Assembly: GCA_044377735.1 (NCBI GenBank) | Contig: JBILYK010000127.1 | Location: 1 to 6,511 of the forward strand | Direction of reading: 5' to 3' | DNA from: Tabrizicola_A sp044377735 | GTDB lineage: Bacteria > Pseudomonadota > Alphaproteobacteria > Rhodobacterales > Rhodobacteraceae | Length of the DNA stretch: 6,511 nt | Part shown: positions 1-5,733 of the stretch, piece by piece | Layout of the letters: every line of letters begins with the position of its first letter | How positions within the stretch are numbered: position 1 is the stretch's first letter | Notes under the pieces: model-generated | Database searches by the model: none | Told to the model about the DNA's origin: nothing | Seen by the model: only the letters and a program-made list of their open reading frames with translations | Translations under genes and position numbers: made by a program

Positions 1-27
1 ATTCTCAAACGCATGGGGAAATCATGA
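1..27 (+). CDS. possible 3' end of an upstream gene (8 codons visible)
   Basis: The frame beginning at base 1 is open from the window edge and reads ILKRMGKS before a TGA at 25-27. That TGA overlaps the ATG at 24-26 of the next gene as ATGA, the same junction seen at two other places in this operon, which is why I suspect a real gene end. Eight residues cannot identify a protein. From the cluster type, a 3-hydroxyacyl-CoA dehydrogenase/SDR or a flavin monooxygenase would be expected upstream, but this is only inference. The open frame could also be chance. Confidence 0.35.
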   Translation: MLKRMGKS

Positions 28-836
28 CCATGATGGCTGGGCTAAGCCCCAAGCACTTTCTGTGGGAGGCGAAGGACCGGATTGCGACAATCCGCCTTGA
101 CCGTCCTGATCGCAAGAATCCCCTGACGTTTGAGTCATATGCCGAGCTGCGCGACACCTTCCGCGCGCTGGTCTATGCCGATGATATTGATGTGGTGATC
201 TTTGCCTCGAACGGCGGGAATTTCTGCTCGGGTGGTGATGTGCATGACATCATCGGGCCACTGGTTGGCATGGATATGAAAGAGCTTTTGGCCTTTACCC
301 GCATGACCGGCGATCTGGTGAAGGCGATGATCGGCTGCGGCAAGCCGATTATCTCGGCGGTGGATGGGGTTTGCGTCGGCGCGGGGGCGATTGTGGCCAT
401 GGCGTCTGATTTGCGGCTGGCAACGCCCGAGGCCAAATGCGCCTTCTTGTTCACCCGTGTCGGGCTCGCGGGGTGTGACATGGGGGCTTGCGCGATTCTG
501 CCGCGCATCATCGGGCAGGGACGCGCGGCTGAGCTTTTGTACACCGGGCGCGCCATGAACGCCGATGAGGGCGAGCGTTGGGGCTTTTGGAACACGCTTC
601 ATGCGCCCGAGGCTCTGGACGGCGAGGCGTGGAAACTGGCAAGCCGCATCGCAGCGGGGCCGACCTTTGCCCATTCCATGACCAAGACCCAGCTTAATCA
701 GGAATGGAATATGGGGCTTGAACAGGCGATCGAGGCCGAAGCACAGGCGCAGGCGATCTGCATGCAGACCCGCGACTTTGAGCGCGCCTATCACGCCTTT
801 GTCGCCAAGGAAAAACCGGTGTTTCAGGGCGATTGA
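24..836 (+). CDS. enoyl-CoA hydratase/isomerase (crotonase) family protein, divergent active site
   Basis: A 270-residue protein of normal crotonase length, acting on a CoA thioester in the cytoplasm. The N-terminal strand with DRPDRKNPL (26-34), the oxyanion-hole segment NFCSGGDV (66-73), the second segment GVCVGAGA (115-122) and LPRIIGQGRAAELLYTGR (159-176) are typical of the fold. By eye alignment, the two catalytic glutamates of enoyl-CoA hydratase (rat Glu144 and Glu164) are replaced by Ile123 and Arg145. An acidic residue, Asp152 in GCDMG, lies where several non-hydratase crotonases keep an acid. The real reaction may therefore be isomerisation, hydrolysis or C-C cleavage rather than simple hydration. 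It is the first complete gene of the aromatic-CoA cluster. The start at 24 forms an ATGA overlap with a possible upstream stop. ATG at 30 has better spacing (10 nt) from GGGGA at 15-19, so the start could be two codons later. The family is certain; the reaction is not. Confidence 0.93.
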   Translation: MTMMAGLSPKHFLWEAKDRIATIRLDRPDRKNPLTFESYAELRDTFRALVYADDIDVVIFASNGGNFCSGGDVHDIIGPLVGMDMKELLAFTRMTGDLVKAMIGCGKPIISAVDGVCVGAGAIVAMASDLRLATPEAKCAFLFTRVGLAGCDMGACAILPRIIGQGRAAELLYTGRAMNADEGERWGFWNTLHAPEALDGEAWKLASRIAAGPTFAHSMTKTQLNQEWNMGLEQAIEAEAQAQAICMQTRDFERAYHAFVAKEKPVFQGD

Positions 837-855
837 GTAGGGCTCTCGTTGCCAG

Positions 856-909
856 CCCCGGGGGTTTTCCACCCCCGGACCCCCGGAGGATATTTAGGAA
901 CAGATGAAA
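856..909 (+). repeat. GC-rich hairpin element in the 5' leader of the acyl-CoA dehydrogenase
   Basis: CCGGGGGT at 858-865 is followed by two head-to-tail copies of its exact reverse complement, ACCCCCGG, at 871-878 and 879-886. The first arm can pair with either copy (loop of 5 or 13 nt), giving two mutually exclusive hairpins. The second copy runs straight into GGAGGATATTT and then GATGAAA. From memory, elements of this layout (C-rich/G-rich stem, then a GAGGATATTT-like run and GATGAA) recur in intergenic regions of Rhodobacterales, but I have not verified this. No T-run follows the hairpin, so it is not a classical terminator. The element fills most of the 75-nt gap between the crotonase and dehydrogenase genes, the only sizeable gap among the first four genes. 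Outer boundaries are approximate. Confidence 0.6.
896..899 (+). promoter_or_regulatory. weak ribosome binding site for the acyl-CoA dehydrogenase
   Basis: AGGA lies 12 nt before the ATG at 912. The stronger GGAGGA at 885-890 is 21 nt away, too far for normal initiation at 912. The start therefore rests more on protein homology than on this site. Confidence 0.4.
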
Positions 910-911
910 TC

Positions 912-2048
912 ATGGCCGACACAAGTTTTCTGACCTGGCCCTTCTTTGACGAGCGCCACCGTGCCCACGCCGCGGGGCTGGAAGCGTGGTGCGCGGCGCA
1001 TTTGCCGGTGGATCACCATGATGTGGACGGGGCCTGCAAGGGGTTGGTGGCCGCTTTGGGCGCGGGGGGCTGGTTGCAGCCGACCGGCGCGGGCGAGGGG
1101 GAGGTTTTGGATGTGCGCACGCTTTGTCTGACGCGCGAGACCTTGGCGCGCCATGATGGTTTGGCCGATTTTGCCTTTGCCATGCAGGGGTTGGGTATGG
1201 GGGCGGTGAGCCTGTTCGGCACGCCCACGCAGCGCGAGTGGCTGGCGCGGACGCGGGTCGGTGCGGCGATTTCCGGCTTTGCGCTGACCGAGCCGGGGGC
1301 GGGCTCGGATGTGGCGCAGACCGCGACGACAGCGGTGCGGGGCCAAGGCGGCTGGGTGCTGAACGGCGAGAAAACCTATATCTCGAACGGTGGGATTGCC
1401 GATGTCTATGTGATCATCGCCCGCACGGGGCCGGGGCCGGGGGCCAAGGGATTGTCGGCGTTTCTGTTGCCCGCCGATGCGCCGGGGCTGCGGGTGATCG
1501 ACCGGATCGAAGTCATGGCGCCGCATCCTTTGGCGCATCTGGGGCTGCATGATGTGGTGCTGCCGGAAGGTGCGTTGATTGGCCAACCTGGCGAAGGGTT
1601 CAAGGTAGCCATGTCGGTGTTGGATGTGTTCCGCTCCACCGTTGGGGCGGCAGCCTTGGGCTTTGCGCGCCGCGCCCTGGATGAGGCCTTGGCGCGGACC
1701 GGGCGGGTGCGCGCGGGCGGGGGGCGGCTGACCGATTACCAGATGGTCCAGGGGCATTTGGCCGATATGGCCTTGCAGATCGATGCGGCGGCTTTGTTGA
1801 TTTACCGCGCTGCTTGGGCGAAAGACCAAGGGGTGGCGCGCATCAGCCGCGAGGCGGCGATGGCCAAGCTTTACGCCACCGAGGCCGCGCAGAAGGTGAT
1901 CGACATGGCGGTGCAACTCCATGGCGGCGATGGGGTGCGAACGGGATTTGCGGTGGAAAGCTTGTACCGCGAAATCAGGGCTTTGCGGATTTATGAAGGC
2001 GCCAGCGACGTGCAGCGTGTGGTCATTGCGCGGAGCCTGATGGGATGA
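912..2048 (+). CDS. acyl-CoA dehydrogenase family protein
   Basis: A 378-residue flavoprotein that oxidises an acyl-CoA to the 2,3-enoyl-CoA and passes electrons to ETF. Family landmarks are in order: an N-terminal helical domain (about 1-120), the FAD/substrate segment FALTEPGAGSD (123-133), GEKTYISNGG (152-161) opening the middle beta domain, an arginine-rich C-terminal helical domain, QLHGGDG (335-341) and RIYEGASDVQR (359-369). Glu362 in the last motif is at the position of the catalytic base of short/medium-chain members, so the enzyme looks active. I chose ATG 912 over an in-frame TTG at 849, because the 21 extra residues would be encoded by the hairpin repeat and do not resemble the family. 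The stop overlaps the next start as ATGA (2045-2048), suggesting translational coupling. In this cluster the substrate is probably an alicyclic or ring-opened CoA intermediate, not a straight fatty acid; that part is inference. Confidence 0.95.
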   Translation: MADTSFLTWPFFDERHRAHAAGLEAWCAAHLPVDHHDVDGACKGLVAALGAGGWLQPTGAGEGEVLDVRTLCLTRETLARHDGLADFAFAMQGLGMGAVSLFGTPTQREWLARTRVGAAISGFALTEPGAGSDVAQTATTAVRGQGGWVLNGEKTYISNGGIADVYVIIARTGPGPGAKGLSAFLLPADAPGLRVIDRIEVMAPHPLAHLGLHDVVLPEGALIGQPGEGFKVAMSVLDVFRSTVGAAALGFARRALDEALARTGRVRAGGGRLTDYQMVQGHLADMALQIDAAALLIYRAAWAKDQGVARISREAAMAKLYATEAAQKVIDMAVQLHGGDGVRTGFAVESLYREIRALRIYEGASDVQRVVIARSLMG

Positions 2049-2458
2049 GCTATACCCGCACCATTCAGATTGAGTTCAACCACTGCGACCCGGCGGGGAT
2101 CGTGTTTTATCCGCGCTATTTCGAGATGACCAACTCGGTTGTCGAGAATTTCTTTGCCGATGAGGTGGGGATGAGCTTTGCCCAGATGCACAATGCGGGC
2201 ATGCGCAACGGGGTGCCGACCGTGCATCTTGAGGCCGATTTCATGGCGCCCTCGCGGCTGGGCGACAAGGTGGCCTTTACGCTGGTGGTGCGCAAGCTGG
2301 GTGGCAGTTCGGTGGCGGTGGAGATCACCGGGCGGATGGGCGACGAGCTGCGCCTGCGTGCGCATCTGACGCTGGTCTGGATTGACAATATGAAAGCAGC
2401 ACGCTGGCCCGAGGCGCTGCGCGCCGGGTTGGCGGCGCATCTGGAGGAGGCGGCATGA
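2045..2458 (+). CDS. acyl-CoA thioesterase, 4-hydroxybenzoyl-CoA thioesterase type (hot-dog fold)
   Basis: A 137-residue single hot-dog-domain protein, the usual size for the family. The segment FNHCDPAGIVFYPRYFEM (11-28) closely matches the active-site region of Pseudomonas 4-hydroxybenzoyl-CoA thioesterase. Asp15 is at the position of its catalytic Asp17. The expected role is hydrolysis of an aromatic or other acyl-CoA to the free acid plus CoA. In a CoA-dependent aromatic pathway such enzymes are often thought to rescue CoA from stalled intermediates. A direct pathway step is also possible. GGAG at 2032-2035 lies 9 nt before the ATG. Both ends overlap neighbours as ATGA, with the dehydrogenase upstream and the Rid gene downstream, so the three genes are almost certainly co-transcribed. 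Substrate specificity cannot be read from the sequence. Confidence 0.92.
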   Translation: MSYTRTIQIEFNHCDPAGIVFYPRYFEMTNSVVENFFADEVGMSFAQMHNAGMRNGVPTVHLEADFMAPSRLGDKVAFTLVVRKLGGSSVAVEITGRMGDELRLRAHLTLVWIDNMKAARWPEALRAGLAAHLEEAA

Positions 2459-2856
2459 GCCACGAGATCTTGCACCCCAAGCATTGGAAACCGGCGCGCG
2501 GCTATGCCAATGGCGTCGCGGCCAGTGGTCGGATGGTGTTCACTGGCGGCATCATCGGCTGGAACGCAGAGTGCGAGTTTGAGACCGATGATTTTGTGGG
2601 GCAGGTGGCGCAGGCGCTGCGCTCGATTGTCGAGGTGCTAGCCGAAGCGGGGGCGAAGCCCGAGCATCTGGTGCGGCTGACCTGGTATGTGACGGACAAG
2701 ACCGAATATCTGTCCAATCTCAAGGGATTGGGCGGGGTTTATAAAGAGATCATCGGTCGGCACTATCCAGCCATGGCGTTGGTTCAGGTGGTGGCCTTGG
2801 TCGAGGACCGCGCCAAGGTCGAGATCGAGGCTACCGCCGTAATACCGCAAGACTGA
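2455..2856 (+). CDS. RidA/YjgF/YER057c/UK114 family protein lacking the catalytic arginine
   Basis: A 133-residue Rid-family protein of normal length. Family features include the N-terminal YANGVAASGRMVFTGG (17-32), the EAGAKPEHLVRLTWYVTD region (64-81) and a C-terminal KVEIEATAV (121-129). In archetypal RidA an arginine (E. coli Arg105, in FPARSCVEV) is needed to hydrolyse enamine/imine intermediates. Here the equivalent segment is YPAMALVQV (104-112), with Met107 in that place. The protein therefore belongs to one of the Rid groups without this residue, and an imine deaminase role cannot be assumed. It overlaps the thioesterase gene as ATGA. A Rid protein is a sensible partner if the pathway handles an amino-substituted ring, because dearomatised 2-aminobenzoyl-CoA is an enamine; this link is inference. 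Confidence 0.93.
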   Translation: MSHEILHPKHWKPARGYANGVAASGRMVFTGGIIGWNAECEFETDDFVGQVAQALRSIVEVLAEAGAKPEHLVRLTWYVTDKTEYLSNLKGLGGVYKEIIGRHYPAMALVQVVALVEDRAKVEIEATAVIPQD

Positions 2857-2879
2857 TCTGCGCTGCGCACCAAGACGGA

Positions 2880-2894
2880 CCCCGCGAGACGGGG
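2880..2894 (+). other. small hairpin between the Rid and ligase genes
   Basis: CCCCG (2880-2884), a 5-nt loop and CGGGG (2890-2894) form a perfect 5-bp stem in the 60-nt gap before the ligase. No T-run follows, so it is not a standard terminator. It may trim or slow transcripts, or be incidental in GC-rich DNA. Confidence 0.3.
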
Positions 2895-2900
2895 CGACAC

Positions 2901-2908
2901 AAGGGGAG
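2901..2908 (+). promoter_or_regulatory. strong ribosome binding site for the CoA ligase
   Basis: AAGGGGAG lies 8 nt before the ATG at 2917. It decides the start in favour of 2917, because an in-frame GTG at 2908 overlaps the site itself. Confidence 0.75.
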
Positions 2909-2916
2909 TGACTGCC

Positions 2917-4530
2917 ATGCTGGGACCGTCCGGCCATAGTGATACCTTCGCCCGCGACCGCCTGCCGCCTGCGGACGAATGGCCCGAATTTCGGTTGGAG
3001 GGGTTTGACTACCCCGAATATCTGAACGCGGCGGTGGAATTGACCGACCGCATGGTCGAGCGCGGCTTTGGCGACCATACTGCATTAATCGGCAATGGCC
3101 GGATGCGGACCTATAAGGAACTGTCGGACTGGACCAATCGCATTGCCCATGCTCTGGTTGAAGATTACGGCGTAAGGCCCGGTAATCGCGTTCTTATTCG
3201 ATCCGCCAACAACCCGGCGATGGTGGCTTGCTGGTTGGCGGCCACCAAGGCCGGGGCGGTGGTGGTCAACACCATGCCGATGCTGCGGGCGGGCGAGCTT
3301 GGCCAGATTGTCGACAAGGGCGAGATTGCCTTTGCGCTGTGTGACACGCGGCTGATGGAAGAGTTGGTCATCTGTGCAAAACACTCCAAATTCCTGAAAA
3401 CTGTCGTCGGATTTGATGGCACCGCCAACCATGACGCCGAGTTGGACCGCGTTGCCTTGGGAAAATCGGTGCGCTTTACGCCGCCGCCGGTTGGGCGCGA
3501 TGATGTGGCGCTGATCGGCTTTACCTCGGGCACCACGGGTGAGCCTAAGGGCGCGATGGCCTTTCACCGCGACCTTTTGATCATCGCGGACGGCTATGCG
3601 CGCGAGGTGTTGCGTGTCACGCCTGACGATGTCTTCGTGGGCAGTCCACCCTTGGCGTTTACCTTCGGGCTTGGGGGCCTTGCGGTGTTTCCCTTGCGCT
3701 TTGGTGCGGCGGCGGCGCTGTTGGAGCAGGCGAGCCCGGCGAACATGATCGAGATTATCCAGACCCATAAAGCCACCGTTTGTTTCACCGCCCCCACAGC
3801 TTACCGCGTGATGCTGAAGGCGATGGAGGAGGGGGCGGATCTGTCGTCCTTGCGGGCGGCGGTCAGTGCGGGCGAGACCCTGCCCGCGCCGGTTTATGAT
3901 GAGTGGATGGCCAAGACCGGCAAACCGATGCTGGACGGGATCGGCGCGACCGAGATGCTGCACATCTTCTTGACCAACCGCTTCGAGGACCATCGCCCGG
4001 CCTGCACGGGGCGGCCGGTGACGGGTTACGAAGCGCGGGTTGTTGATGACGCCATGAATGAGGTTCCGCGTGGCGAGGTGGGGCGGCTGGCGATCAAGGG
4101 GCCGACCGGGTGTCGTTATCTGGCTGACGCGCGGCAGCAGAAATATGTGCGCGATGGGTGGAATCTGACGGGCGACAGTTTTTGGCAGGATGAGGAGGGG
4201 CGGTTCCATTTTGCGGCCCGATCAGATGACATGATCATCAGCGCGGGTTACAACATTGCCGGGCCCGAGGTGGAGGCCGCGCTGCTGTCGCACCCCGATG
4301 TGGCCGAATGTGCCGTGATTGGCGTCCCCGATGACGAACGCGGCATGATCGTGGAGGCGCATGTCGTGCTGGTGCCGGATCGGACGGGCGATGGTCTGAT
4401 GGTCAAGCTGTTGCAAGATCATGTGAAAATGGCGATTGCGCCCTATAAGTACCCCCGCCGGGTTGTCTTTGTGCAGGCCTTGCCAAAGACCCAGACTGGC
4501 AAGATCCAGCGATTCAAGCTGAAAGGTTAG
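2917..4530 (+). CDS. benzoate-CoA ligase family protein, probable 2-aminobenzoate-CoA ligase
   Basis: A 537-residue AMP-forming acyl-CoA synthetase that would activate an aromatic acid to its CoA thioester with ATP. The core motifs are intact: phosphate loop FTSGTTGEPKG (202-212), GIGATEM (341-347) of the aromatic-acid ligases, TGD (418-420), the hinge region SDDMIISAGYNI (436-447) and C-terminal PKTQTGKIQRF with the adenylation lysine Lys529. The N-terminal DTFARDRLPP (9-18), before a WPEF segment, is typical of the benzoate/2-aminobenzoate-CoA ligase group as I remember it. Anthranilate is the favoured substrate because of the surrounding genes; benzoate, salicylate or another hydroxybenzoate cannot be excluded. 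The 60-nt gap after the Rid gene, with its own strong ribosome binding site, suggests the same operon but independent translation initiation. The stop overlaps the end of a minus-strand gene by two bases. Confidence 0.93.
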   Translation: MLGPSGHSDTFARDRLPPADEWPEFRLEGFDYPEYLNAAVELTDRMVERGFGDHTALIGNGRMRTYKELSDWTNRIAHALVEDYGVRPGNRVLIRSANNPAMVACWLAATKAGAVVVNTMPMLRAGELGQIVDKGEIAFALCDTRLMEELVICAKHSKFLKTVVGFDGTANHDAELDRVALGKSVRFTPPPVGRDDVALIGFTSGTTGEPKGAMAFHRDLLIIADGYAREVLRVTPDDVFVGSPPLAFTFGLGGLAVFPLRFGAAAALLEQASPANMIEIIQTHKATVCFTAPTAYRVMLKAMEEGADLSSLRAAVSAGETLPAPVYDEWMAKTGKPMLDGIGATEMLHIFLTNRFEDHRPACTGRPVTGYEARVVDDAMNEVPRGEVGRLAIKGPTGCRYLADARQQKYVRDGWNLTGDSFWQDEEGRFHFAARSDDMIISAGYNIAGPEVEAALLSHPDVAECAVIGVPDDERGMIVEAHVVLVPDRTGDGLMVKLLQDHVKMAIAPYKYPRRVVFVQALPKTQTGKIQRFKLKG

Positions 4531-4787
4531 CCGCAAATGCAGCCCCCCGCCCCATCGCGCCGGATCGGCCAGCCGGGGCGCAGGGTGACGGTCAGCGCGG
4601 CGGGCAGAAGGACAGGGTTGAACCGGGTCTCGCGGGTTTCCACCGTTTCGACCTGGGTCCAATGGCCTTGGGCGCTGACTGCGGGCCGGCGTAGGACCTG
4701 GGCGCGAAGCGCCACCTCACGCGTGTTGAGGCGGGCGATTTAGGCCCGGATTTCGGTCAGTTCATTGGCAGGTGACAATGCGTGCAT
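4527..4787 (-). pseudogene. small hypothetical protein gene with a premature stop at codon 16
   Basis: On the minus strand an ATG at 4787-4785 is preceded by AGGGGG (plus-strand 4796-4801) at 8 nt, a good ribosome binding site. It reads MHALSPANELTEIRA and then hits TAA at 4742-4740. Beyond the stop the same frame stays open for 70 more codons, first IARLNTREVALRAQ, a helical charged stretch that continues naturally from the first 15 residues, and ending with RPGWPIRRD and a short Gly/Cys tail. The TAA stops at 4529-4527. A single substitution such as GAA to TAA would explain the break. The product would have been about 86 residues, soluble, with a helical N-terminus and no visible signal or membrane segment. 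It vaguely resembles small unnamed Rhodobacterales proteins, which I could not verify. A shorter product from GTG at 4715 is possible but has no evident support. Function unknown. Confidence 0.55.
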
Positions 4788-4795
4788 GGCGTTTG

Positions 4796-4801
4796 CCCCC
4801 T
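4796..4801 (-). promoter_or_regulatory. ribosome binding site of the broken minus-strand gene
   Basis: AGGGGG on the minus strand, 8 nt before the ATG at 4787. It supports the reading that this start was once used and that the TAA at codon 16 truncates a real gene. Confidence 0.5.
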
Positions 4802-4890
4802 GATCTGCGCCTGTCTCATGATCAGTTTTGCGGGCAGCTTTGCGGGGGCTGGTTAAGAATCATGCCTGACTTCATCTGTTTTAAGGATTT

Positions 4891-4927
4891 TGCCGCCCGT
4901 CTTTGCGGCAGTTGGCCACCCTGTGGC
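4891..4927 (+). other. two adjacent hairpins in the divergent intergenic region
   Basis: TGCCGC (4891-4896) pairs with GCGGCA (4905-4910) across 8 nt. Immediately after, GCCAC (4915-4919) pairs with GTGGC (4923-4927) across 3 nt. Both lie in the 217-nt space between the minus-strand gene start and the methyltransferase start at 5005. A third, looser pairing is CTGGC (4952-4956) with GCCAG (4972-4976). I found no convincing -35/-10 pair here, although the methyltransferase promoter should be in this space. The stems may be part of its 5' leader or incidental. Confidence 0.3.
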
Positions 4928-4992
4928 GCATTGGCCCGTTGCCCCTGCGCGCTGGCTGTGGCAAGACAAAGGCCAGTTTGATCCCTGATGCC

Positions 4993-4997
4993 AAAGG
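4993..4997 (+). promoter_or_regulatory. ribosome binding site for the methyltransferase-like gene
   Basis: AAAGG lies 7 nt before the ATG at 5005. It supports this start over an in-frame ATG at 4903, whose 34 extra residues would be coded by the hairpin leader and look non-native. Confidence 0.55.
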
Positions 4998-5004
4998 TTT
5001 GCAG

Positions 5005-5658
5005 ATGAGCGCCTATTCCGCCCGCCGAGTGATGATGGTCGACACTCAGGTGCGCCCGCAGGATGTGACCAAGTTCCCGATCATCGAGGCCATGCTGGCT
5101 GTCCCGCGTGAGGTCTACGTGCCCGCGGGCAAGCGCGAGGCGGCCTATGTGGGCGAGAACATCAGCCTTGGCGGCGACCGGGTGATGCTGGAGGCGCGCA
5201 CGCTGGCCAAGATGCTGGATGCCTTGGATATTCAGCCGGGTGAGGTGATTTTGGATCTGGGCTGTGGCTTGGGCTATTCGTCGGCCGTGATTGCCCGGAT
5301 GGCTGAAGCGGTCGTCGCGGTGGAAGAAAACGAGGCGCTCGCCTTAGAGGCGCAGCGCGTGCTGGCATCCGAGGGTGTGGACAATGCCGCTGTGGTCGCC
5401 GGGCCTTTGGCCGAGGGTTGCGCCAGGGGCGGACCGTTTGATGCGATCATTTTGCAAGGTGGTGTCGAACAGATCCCGCAGGCGTTGATCGCGCAGTTGA
5501 AAGACGGTGGCCGGATTGCCGCCCTGTTCATGGACGGGGCACTGGGTGCGGTGAAGATCGGGCACAAGACCGGCACAAAGATGGTGTGGCGGTTTGCCTT
5601 TAATGCGGCGGCACCGGTGATTTCTGGTTTTACCTCTCGACACGAATTCGCACTTTAG
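5005..5658 (+). CDS. protein-L-isoaspartate O-methyltransferase-like SAM methyltransferase
   Basis: A 217-residue class I SAM-dependent methyltransferase of the PCMT family. The N-terminal RRVMMVDTQVRPQDV (7-21) and FPIIEAMLAVPREVYVP (24-40) match the family's substrate-side helices. SAM motif I is LDLGCGLGYSS (83-93), a motif II-like acidic residue is Glu107 in VVAVEENE, and FDAIILQGG (145-153) with IPQALIAQLKDGGRIAAL (157-174) are the later strands. True repair enzymes carry a T-I-S-x-P-x-like segment after ENIxL...G that contacts the isoaspartyl substrate. Here that place reads RVMLEA (59-64), without the serine or proline. The enzyme probably binds SAM but may not repair isoaspartate. It sits 75 nt before a tolC-type gene in the same direction, an arrangement I associate with Rhodobacterales. 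The next gene has its own ribosome binding site. Confidence 0.88.
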   Translation: MSAYSARRVMMVDTQVRPQDVTKFPIIEAMLAVPREVYVPAGKREAAYVGENISLGGDRVMLEARTLAKMLDALDIQPGEVILDLGCGLGYSSAVIARMAEAVVAVEENEALALEAQRVLASEGVDNAAVVAGPLAEGCARGGPFDAIILQGGVEQIPQALIAQLKDGGRIAALFMDGALGAVKIGHKTGTKMVWRFAFNAAAPVISGFTSRHEFAL

Positions 5659-5733
5659 AATATGATCGTTGCAACTCATGGCACTGCCGCAGCACCAAGG
5701 CAGGCCGGAAAAGTGGCCAGAAAGGCAGATTAG

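Noticed and set aside
135..872. Minus-strand open frame of 245 codons opposite the crotonase
   Set aside because: The product is low-quality, rich in Arg, Pro and Gly, and antisense to a well-supported gene.
858..878. Rho-independent terminator after the crotonase gene
   Set aside because: The stem is strong, but no T-run follows on either strand.
849..911. N-terminal extension of the acyl-CoA dehydrogenase from TTG
   Set aside because: The 21 residues come from the hairpin repeat and do not resemble the family; ATG at 912 starts a normal N-terminus.
904..933. Nine-codon upstream ORF overlapping the dehydrogenase start
   Set aside because: Its ATG appears to be part of the repeat's GATGAA end, and nothing else supports translation.
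894..1922. Long open frame of 342 codons on the minus strand opposite the acyl-CoA dehydrogenase
   Set aside because: It is antisense to a clear enzyme gene, its product is arginine/histidine/proline-rich with no family features, and such frames are common in GC-rich DNA.
2859..2869. Palindrome TGCGCTGCGCA after the Rid gene
   Set aside because: A one-base centre cannot form a hairpin loop, and it is too short to call an operator in GC-rich DNA.
3085..4209. Minus-strand open frame of 374 codons opposite the CoA ligase
   Set aside because: A GC-driven shadow of the ligase gene, with no domain-like sequence.
4537..4743. Plus-strand small ORF of 68 codons after the ligase
   Set aside because: No ribosome binding site, arginine-rich composition, and antisense to the better-supported minus-strand remnant.
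4772..4981. Plus-strand ORF of 69 codons before the methyltransferase
   Set aside because: Cys/Trp/Arg-rich non-native composition; it spans the hairpin leader and has no plausible ribosome binding site.
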